Shown piece after piece: positions 57,087-64,000 of a stretch of 64,000 nt of DNA (its first letter is position 1; the number at the start of each line of letters is the position of its first letter). The position numbers were made by a program, and so were the translations under genes. The DNA is from Limonium bicolor. Its lineage: Eukaryota; Streptophyta; Magnoliopsida; Caryophyllales; Plumbaginaceae. The DNA lies in contig CM041776.1 in assembly GCA_023374045.1 (NCBI GenBank), positions 140,681,296-140,745,295 of the forward strand, in the 5' to 3' direction. The notes beneath the pieces were generated by a model. It was given only the letters and a program-made list of their open reading frames with translations. It made no database searches and was not told the DNA's origin.

Positions 57087-57600
57087 AATTGCTAAACCTT
57101 TGACTGATCTGCTAATGAAAGATGTTTCATTTATATTTTCTGAAGATTGTATTTCTGCTTTTAATTTAATTAAGCAAAAATTGGTAGCTGCCCCTATCGT
57201 TGTTTCTCCTGACTGGTCATCGCCATTTGAAATAATGTGTGATGCTAGTGACTTTGCAGTAGGTGCAGCCCTGTGCCAAAAGAAAGATAAGGTGTTAAGA
57301 GTTATTGCTTATGCCAGCAAAACTCTAGATGATGCCCAGAGAAACTACACAACAACTGAGAAAGAGCTCCTGGCAGTGGTCTTCTCCTTAGATAGATTTC
57401 GATCATATTTATGGGGAAGTAAAGTGATTATCCACACTGACCACTCTGCTCTTAAATATTGTTTGCCAAGAAAGAGGCCAAGCCTCGCTTGTTACGTTGG
57501 ATTCTTCTTTTACAGGAATTCGATATAGAAGTGAGGGACAAGAGTGGTAAGCTGAATGTTGTTGCTGACCATCTCTCTAGGATGGTAACCCCTGACGACG
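57087..57600 (+). pseudogene. RNase H of element H
   Basis: CDASDFAVGAALCQKKDKV, YTTTEKELLAVVFSLDRFR and HTDHSALKY appear in 57100-57470. A one-base shift near 57470 leads to the closing [16 protein letters not shown]. All catalytic motif regions are present. Confidence 0.9.
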
Positions 57601-57639
57601 GTATTCCTATTAATGAATTTTTTCCCGATGAAGCCGTCT

Positions 57640-58915
57640 TCAGTTTGAAAAAGGTGCAAGAGCCATGGTATGGTATGCTGATATGGCTAATTTTCTTGTT
57701 TCTGGAGTTGTTCCTCATGATTTATCATATGCTCAGAAAAAGAAATTCCTTTCTGACTCACGCCATTATATCTGGGAAGACCCCTACTTGTTTCGAGTGT
57801 GTGCAGATAGCTTAATTCGCAGGTGTCTCCCTGATGATGAGGTACCTAGTGTTTTGGAGTTTTGTCACTCCAGAGAAGCTGGAGGCCATCATGGATCCCA
57901 TCGGACGGCAGCCAGGTTTTGGAGTCCGGATTCTATTGGCCCACACTCCATAAAGACTGCCAAACCTTGTGGCTAGTTGTGATAGCTGTCAGCGCATGGG
58001 CATATTTTCAAGGCGACATGAGATGCCTCAGCAAAGCATTTGGAAGTCGAACTTTTTGACTGTTGGTGGGGTATCGATTTTATGGGGCCATTTCCTCTTC
58101 ACAAGGTTATCAATACATTCTGGTAGCAGTGGACTATGTGTCCAAGTGGGTTGAAGCCATACCATGCCAGAATGCTGATTCAAAGACCGTGATCAAGTTT
58201 ATCAAAAAGCACATCTTCACTCGCTTCGGAGTTCCATGAGCAATTATTAGTGATGGGGGATCACATTTTTGCAACCGTTCATTCGATGCCTTGCTGGCTA
58301 AATACGGAGTACGTCATAGGTTGCACTACCGTATCACCCACAAACAAATGGACAAGCTGAAGTATCCAATCGAGAGTTGAAGTGGATTCTCCAGAAGACA
58401 GTAAACTCTTCAAGGAAGGACTGGTCTCTACGGTTAGATGACGCTCTCTGGGCCTACAGGACAGCATTCAAGACACCCATCGGGATGTCTCCTTTTAGGC
58501 TGGTATATGGGAAATCTTGCCATCTACCTGTTGAGTTGGAGCATAAGGCGTACTGGGCACTAAGGCCCTGAACTTTGACATACTTGCTGCTGGTGAGAAA
58601 CGCAAATTTCAGCTTTCAGAGCTTGAAGAACTAAGAGATAAAGCTTACAACAGTGCTCGAATCTACAAGGAGCGCACCAAGAAACTCCACGATCAAATGA
58701 TCCAGAAACGTGACTTCAAGTTGGAGATTGGGTGCTCCTCTACATTCTAGATTGAAGATCTTTCCAGGAAAGCTTAAATCTCATTGGGCAGGACCGTTTA
58801 CGGTGGTAGGGGTTACTTCATTTGGAGCCTACGAACTGGAAAACAAGAAGGGTGAAACCTTCAAAGTTAATGGGGCCCGTCTGAAAAGGTATACTTGTCC
58901 CCTGCTGATGTTTCT
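57640..58915 (+). pseudogene. Integrase of element H
   Basis: The zinc finger is readable around CHSREAGGHHGSHRTAARFW and CDSCQRMGIFSRRHEMPQQ (57860-58030). The core has FILVAVDYVSKWVEAIP-like sequence near 58110-58170, then IISDGGSHFCNRSFDALL (58240-58300). A stop (TGA 58238-58240) falls just before AIISDGG. The C-terminal part reads [40 protein letters not shown] and [20 protein letters not shown] to about 58900. No chromodomain is present, consistent with Athila. Confidence 0.88.
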
Positions 58916-58989
58916 ACTAACTGCTTGGTTTCTTTTGTCCAGGTACAGCAGGATCTTTCTCCCCTGTTTCGGAGTCGGTGCCACCTAAA

Positions 58990-60416
58990 AGACGTCTCTA
59001 CCATGGCGATTGAAGCATAAGTTCCAAAAGCTGCGCAACTAGTTCTAGGAAGTTGTGGGACCTTCCCACTCCTCTCCTCTTCCTCTTCTAATTAATCGGA
59101 CTTATGAGTCTAGCTGAGACTATAAAACAGAGCAGCTTGGTGGGAGGCAACCCACCACTTATTTTCAATTTACAGGAAGAATTCTCTATCCTTTTTTCTT
59201 ACACTTACATTACTTTACAGTTTTCTGGTGCTTCAATAATTTGTCTAATATTATAAAAAAAAAAAAGTTATTAGTCTATTTTCTTATTTTCTTCTTCATT
59301 AAAGAGAGTGACAGCACATGAGGCAGTAATAACTTGAGTTCTTCTGGCTGTATAGAATCTTCTTTACAGAAAAATTTTACGCGATTCTACAGCTGAACTC
59401 AAGTGTGGGGTGGACGTGCAACACACCGTGAACGGACTCTGGGGAGTATTCTAAATCCTTTTCACTCTTTACTGTTACACATACTCCCCTCTGAACCACT
59501 ATATGTCTTACTTTTGTTTCCCGTTGGATTGCTTGCACAATGTTAATTCTTCCAGCAATGAGGACATTGCTTCACTCTAAGTGTGGGGGGGGGTAACCTC
59601 CTTCGTAGCTTATCTTTTGTTTATCTTTGAGCTCTTTTCTCTTGCATTTGTTTGACTCCTGCTGTGTTGCTCAACTTGGAAGGAAGCCATAGAGGAGGAA
59701 TAATTGGTTAGCTGATAATGGGGTGCAAAATTTTTAAATTTTTCTGGTTTTAATTGATTAAAAATGAAGTCTATGTTCTATTGATACTAAAATGATTGAG
59801 AATACTCACCATCTGAACCCTGTTTTTAGCCTTGAGCCTTGGAATGTCTGGATTGAAATGGTTGGAAAAAGAACAAGGCAAGGTACTCCGCTGATCCTAA
59901 GCATGCTTAATTTTAATTCTGATCCAAAGTCAGGCCTCGTCCACTTGGTTATTAAGTCCTTTGGGGTGCCTCATCACCTAGCTACCTAAGTTCCTTGTGA
60001 TCTGGGATAGTTGACCCAAAGCCGTAATGGGTGGAGAGAAAAGTCTGTGGTGAAAGAACTTAAAAGCGCTTAAATTGAAAAAAAATGTGCAATCATTGTG
60101 CTAAATGAAAATATAATCTTCTCTATGGATCAAGAGTATGTGGCATTGAAAGGTATGATGGAATAAGATCTTACTTCATGCCCCTTGTCGTTCTAACGGT
60201 TTGAGAATGTAAAGGTAGATTGGCTCATTGCTAAAGGCGAGGTTCTTATGGTTTTGTTTCTCTATTATTAGCTTATGAATTCTTGTTTTATGAAAAAGAA
60301 AAATGCCCCTGTATTGGTAAAAACTAATAATCTTTCTTTGTGTCCTTCCTTTTGAGTTGAGTTTCATTCGCTTGACTTGAACTCGTGTTTGAGAGTTTTG
60401 CTTGAGGACAAGCAAA
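58990..60416 (+). other. Non-coding 3' internal region of element H
   Basis: No env-like ORF is detected. A strong stem (arms 59332-59359 and 59382-59403, sharing ACTTGAGTTC and TAGAATC) is followed at once by the purine tract GTGTGGGGTGGA. A second tract, AAGTGTGGGGGGGGG, lies at about 59579, and a third at the main PPT. The region is otherwise AT-rich. Confidence 0.7.
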
Positions 60417-60436
60417 GAGCTAAGTGTGGGGTGATT
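60417..60436 (+). promoter_or_regulatory. Polypurine tract of element H
   Basis: AGCTAAGTGTGGGGTGATT precedes the LTR start TGATAAG at 60437. AAGTGTGGGG is the recurrent Athila PPT motif. Confidence 0.85.
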
Positions 60437-62371
60437 TGATAAGTGTGAAATTTATATAGTTTTATAGGTGCTTGGTCATTATATTATGTAATTTTTTACG
60501 CACCTTCTCACACTTATCCTATGCTTTTTGTAACTCTTACTTTGGGTAGGAACTAATTCCAATTTATATGATAAAATCAGGAAATGATGACAGAAATGCA
60601 TAGTTCGCCTCACGAGCTTTCCAACGCAACAAACGGGGGTCAAACGGACTTATAACGAAGAATCTGGGGCCGACCGAAGATTGACTATACTCGTATTTAA
60701 ATATATGAGGCTACCGCCTCCACACTGCAACCGCCCACAAGGGAGGCGGACTCCACACCTGCAACGCCCAAGGGAGGCGGACTCCACACTGCAACCGCCC
60801 ACAAGGGGGGCGGACTCTACACAAACTACCGCCTATAAACAGGCGGAACAGGGAGAGGCTACCGCCCTCAATTTGGGCGGTCACCACACATGCGACCGCG
60901 AGGCGGACAGACAGAATAGAGACAACCGCCTCAAAGTGGCGGACAAGAGTGAAGCTACCGCTGTTAAGGAGGCGGAAGCGATAGAGGCGTCCGCCTCATA
61001 AGTGGCGGACAAGAGATCCACAAACCGCTGGCGGACATGCATACATGCGCACAGAACAGAATTTCGCACAGTTTTCTTCTCCGATGGGCGCCGCATTCGA
61101 ACTACTACCTCATTAATACAGACGATCGCCCACCTTAATTTCTGCACGCGTGACTCTGCAATCAATTGCTCTGCCCCGATGAAATCTCTGACAGCAATTT
61201 TTTCCAGATCTGCATATCGACTCCACCGCCTCTACTAGCTAGCTCACTATCCCTGTCACTTCTCTTCCTTGTCTGCATCCCGTTCCACGTATCTATAAAT
61301 AGAGCTGCAAATCACTCTGCTCAAATCGTCCATTAATCGTCCATCATCCAGTCATTCACCCACGATCCAATTTACTCCACTCCATTCACAAACCCATTCA
61401 CAAATCACCCGACACCATACTACTCCATCGCCCCCACCTTCACCTTTCCCATTTCACAAACAATTCACTTACGTACACATCCATTCACAATTCACAAATC
61501 ACTCGACCACCACCACAAAACTCACGCCCCACCATTCTCCGTATATTATCATCTACCTCAAATCTATTCCGGTCTGTCAGAATAACGGAGCAGGAGTCAG
61601 CAAACAGATGATTTCTTTTACTCTTATCTTCTCATTTATTTAACATGTCCGGCTAAGATTATACTCTGGGAGATGGTTATTATTAGTTTGTTTTAATTGT
61701 GCAACTTATTTTACCGGTTTAAGTTAATTATAATTTGATACAATTAATGTTATTCTCTCGCATTTTAATAAATTACATGAGTTTATTAAATTGCTTTACG
61801 AAATCTATTTTGATCAGATCCGTGATGAATAGATAGGTCATATTAATTGTTATGTCTGTGGAAGAATTTATTCTGATTGAATAAATTTAGTATTTCAGAT
61901 GCAAAATTATATTCCTTTTAACTAGCCGTTTACATGTGTTTTGCCTGAGTTTAATCAAACCTTGCATGTTCTGGTAAACGAGGTCATTAGAATTTAGGAT
62001 TAAATCTAAAGACTATAAAAGGAATTTTGCCAAATTATTCTTAATTAAACCGGTAGAATAGCATAATTAATCAGACGAGTAAAACCTGAACCCAGAGTCC
62101 GTTCTTCCATATTCACAACCACTTTAATTATTTTGTTATTTTAATTTTTAGCTTGTGTATTTTTAAATTACAGTTTAGAACAAAACAAAAATTCCCCCTC
62201 AATTTATAACCTTTGCTAAGTCTAGATAATGTCACATAGTCCCACGGTTCGATACCTGGTTCCCATAAACTCTACTACAATAACCAGGATTTTTGCAACC
62301 TGACGTTTTTCTGATTTATTATTCTCTAAGATTATTTCTTGGTATTTAATAGGTCAAATTTATCGTTTGCA
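60437..62371 (+). repeat. 3' LTR of element H, including CCGCC/GGCGG array at 60713-61036
   Basis: Near-identical to 51305-53210, with scattered one-base indels and a longer hairpin array. It ends GTTTGCA followed by gatc. Confidence 0.95.
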
Positions 62372-62752
62372 GATCCTGCTTTTATTACAAAATGAGGGGA
62401 TTATTTTAGACTTATACAATTGACACCCATAAGTTCCCGTTTTGTCCACTATTCACTACTCTGGGTCCGTTTTCTGAATTTTCTTGTTTATTTAATTTTG
62501 ATGGCTCTAGAACTTCACTATTGTTTATTATAGATATTTGATTGACTATAATTTTACAATTCTACCAAACCTGCTTAAAATCACATTTTCTCTATTTTCT
62601 CGAAAAAACGTGCTCTAGGTTCGTTTGCATTTTAACCCATTTTTATGGATCCATTTTCTTCGGGAATGTTCCCACATATTTATTTAGGAATAATTAAGCT
62701 TATAAAAAATCATAGCCTAATTAATCATTATTTTAAAGTTTGGGGTATTTCA

Positions 62753-64000
62753 TTAGCCTACTCAACAAAACGGAGCCCTGTTTGATGAGATCTTCAATCT
62801 TATGCTTCAGCATCCTACAATCATCATTTTTGTGCCATGGTAGTTGATGGAACTAGAAAACTTATTGAGATGCTCTCCGGATTGGGTGACCCCGGGGCAG
62901 GCGGTGGAGGTGAGTAGGTTGTGATGTAGTAGGTTCAACTCCTATAGCTTCACGAGCGCTTGACTAAGAGGTCGGCCAATGCCAGTAAACTGTCTCATGC
63001 ATGGAATCACCAAGGTCGGGATGAGGCCTTGGTTCTTTATGTGAACACTGAGTTGGCACACATTATTCACCTGTCATGAAACTAGGGCTATTGCTTGCCC
63101 GAACTTAAAGTACTCGACACCTTTACCCTGAGCTTTTGGTTGCCTTAGCTTTAGCTCACCTTTGTGAATATTTTCTTCCATGATTATCACTTGCCCCATC
63201 AGCATGTTAAAATTGGGAAAGTACGTGCAGCTTAACTCGTTGTTGTATTGCTTCTGCATATTGTCCCACAATTATTCGAATCTGTTTTTTGCTCATCCAT
63301 CTTGTGGGCATAACGGTGGCCTTCATCCTCCACCGTTTGATGAAGTCGGACACTGATTCATTGTCTTTATGTCGAGTACTAGCAAGGTCGGACCTGGTGA
63401 CTTCGAGATTCTTAGCATATACGAAGTGGTGCAAGAAAGCTTTGCAACCTCCTCATAGGTTTTGATGTTCATCCTTTGGGTTAAGTACCAACGTTGAGGT
63501 ATTTCGTCGAGGTAACAGGCAAAAAACTTGGCCTTCTGCATGTCATTTAGCTTAGGATGGACATCTCTCTATCGAACATCGCTTGGTAACCTAAGGGTCG
63601 TGGGAACCCTTGTATAGAGCAAGTCTGGGCAGCTTCAACTTTAAAGGGAGATCAACTCGGGGTACAACACCATGGAAAGGTAATCGAGGCCAGCTGGTTA
63701 GTTAGCTTTTTCCATACGCTCGATCCACTTCAAGGCTCTCTTAAGTTCTGCAGCTAGTTGGTTGTCTAGTGTTGCTTCCTCTACATGTCCTTGCGAGCCC
63801 GAGGCTCCAACAGAGTTAATTTTGATGTCGTTGCGCTCGTTCCCAGATCGGCAATCTTCCCGGAATGTTTTCCTGATAACTGACCTCAAGTTAATTAATT
63901 TTATTTCTCAGCTCCTCGATGATGGTGACGTATTTTTGTTCCATGGCTACGAGCTGGGTCTCCATGCTGATTGGGTTCCCTGCACTGCCATACTTTGGAT
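62753..64000 (-). pseudogene. gag: Tat/Ogre-like Ty3/gypsy gag fragment, runs off the window
   Basis: On minus, three overlapping frames carry a gag core. The first holds MQKAKFFACYLDEIPQRWYL and INIKTYEEVAKL-like sequence (63541-63430). The second holds HHFVYAKNLEVTRSDLAST and RHKDNESVSDFIKRWRMKA (63434-63290). The third holds FPNFNMLMGQVIIMEENIH and GELKLRQPKA (63220-63090). Gags of the Tat/Ogre branch show the same pattern of E-x-x-x-F, a serine-rich RxKxxESxxxFxxRWR motif and a closing F-x-x-L-x-x-x-G-x-x-I-E-x-x-I. The N-terminal segment reaches 63889 and beyond. Frames are broken near 63540, 63430 and 63210. From 62753 to 63060 I see no domain. Confidence 0.7.

Larger units (their letters stand above)
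51305..62371 (+). mobile_element. Element H: complete Athila-like Ty3/gypsy element
   Basis: LTRs of 1,906 and 1,935 bp starting TGATAAGTGTG and ending GTTTGCA, with a tRNA-Asp type primer site, gag, protease, RT, RNase H, integrase and PPT. The flanks share 4 bp, gatc (51301-51304 and 62372-62375). LTR D continues on both sides. The non-coding stretch after integrase shows no env-like ORF. Coding frames have many one-base breaks, and LTR similarity suggests a recent insertion. Confidence 0.95.
47804..62752 (-). repeat. 5' LTR of element D (Tekay-like), split by Athila element H
   Basis: On plus it starts TGTAACACCCC (47804). It is interrupted at 51304 by element H, resumes at 62372 and ends TTTGGGGTATTTCA (62752). 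Net length is about 3.88 kb. It is homologous to solo LTR C over several blocks. It contains the hairpin module (48315-48440), a three-unit palindrome array (49528-49705) and a TTTC microsatellite (50453-50575). Confidence 0.88.

Noticed and set aside
58990..60416. Possible env-like gene of the Athila element H
   Set aside because: No frame over about 80 codons, and no signal peptide plus transmembrane pattern.

Overview
This is plant nuclear heterochromatin. Almost all of the 64 kb is nested transposable elements, and I find no intact host gene, rRNA gene or convincing tRNA gene. The LTR lineages are chromovirus (Tekay-like) and Athila-like Ty3/gypsy elements with tRNA-iMet and tRNA-Asp type primer sites. 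With them are a CACTA transposon, a Mutator-type MITE and a Tat-like gag remnant, which together point to a large-genome flowering plant. I cannot name the species.

Layout. (1) Element A, 1-12065, plus: a Tekay-like element with 4.9-kb LTRs (5' LTR cut by the window edge), gag, an AlkB-like dioxygenase segment, protease, RT/RNase H, integrase with a chromodomain tail, PPT and 3' LTR. It sits in (2) element B, an Athila-like remnant on minus (12066-18945), whose LTR is also split by (3) solo LTR C (14163-18416, perfect TSD ggcga). (4) 18946-20634 is AT-rich DNA with GCTACC/GGTAGC motifs. (5) 20635-43451 is a CACTA transposon K with dense palindromic subterminal repeats. Nested in K are solo Tekay LTR E (25542-30040), a 422-bp MULE-type MITE (30563-30984), solo Athila LTR G (31633-33400, perfect TSD gttat) and complete chromovirus F (34001-43033, minus, perfect TSD ttttg). 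K also holds a SAWADEE-domain-like exon that G has split. (6) 43452-62752 is a non-coding, chimeric-looking Tekay-type element D (minus). Its 5' LTR is split by (7) complete Athila element H (51305-62371, plus). (8) 62753-64000 is a frameshifted Tat/Ogre-like gag on minus.

The most unusual signals are four. First, an AlkB-family segment with all signature residues lies inside a Tekay retrotransposon between gag and protease. Second, short palindromes of about 36 bp recur with a period of about 72 bp in the LTRs of five elements from two lineages; in E, D and G even the spacers look related. Third, a conserved LTR module of about 125 bp with stacked hairpins ends in CAGGTACC. Fourth, a fragment like an RNA-directed DNA methylation reader (SHH1/SHH2-type SAWADEE) lies inside the CACTA element.

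Caution: paired LTRs of the same element differ largely by single-base insertions and deletions, often in homopolymers. Many frameshifts in the coding regions may therefore be residual long-read assembly error and not true decay. Coding entries are marked pseudogene because they are broken as written.
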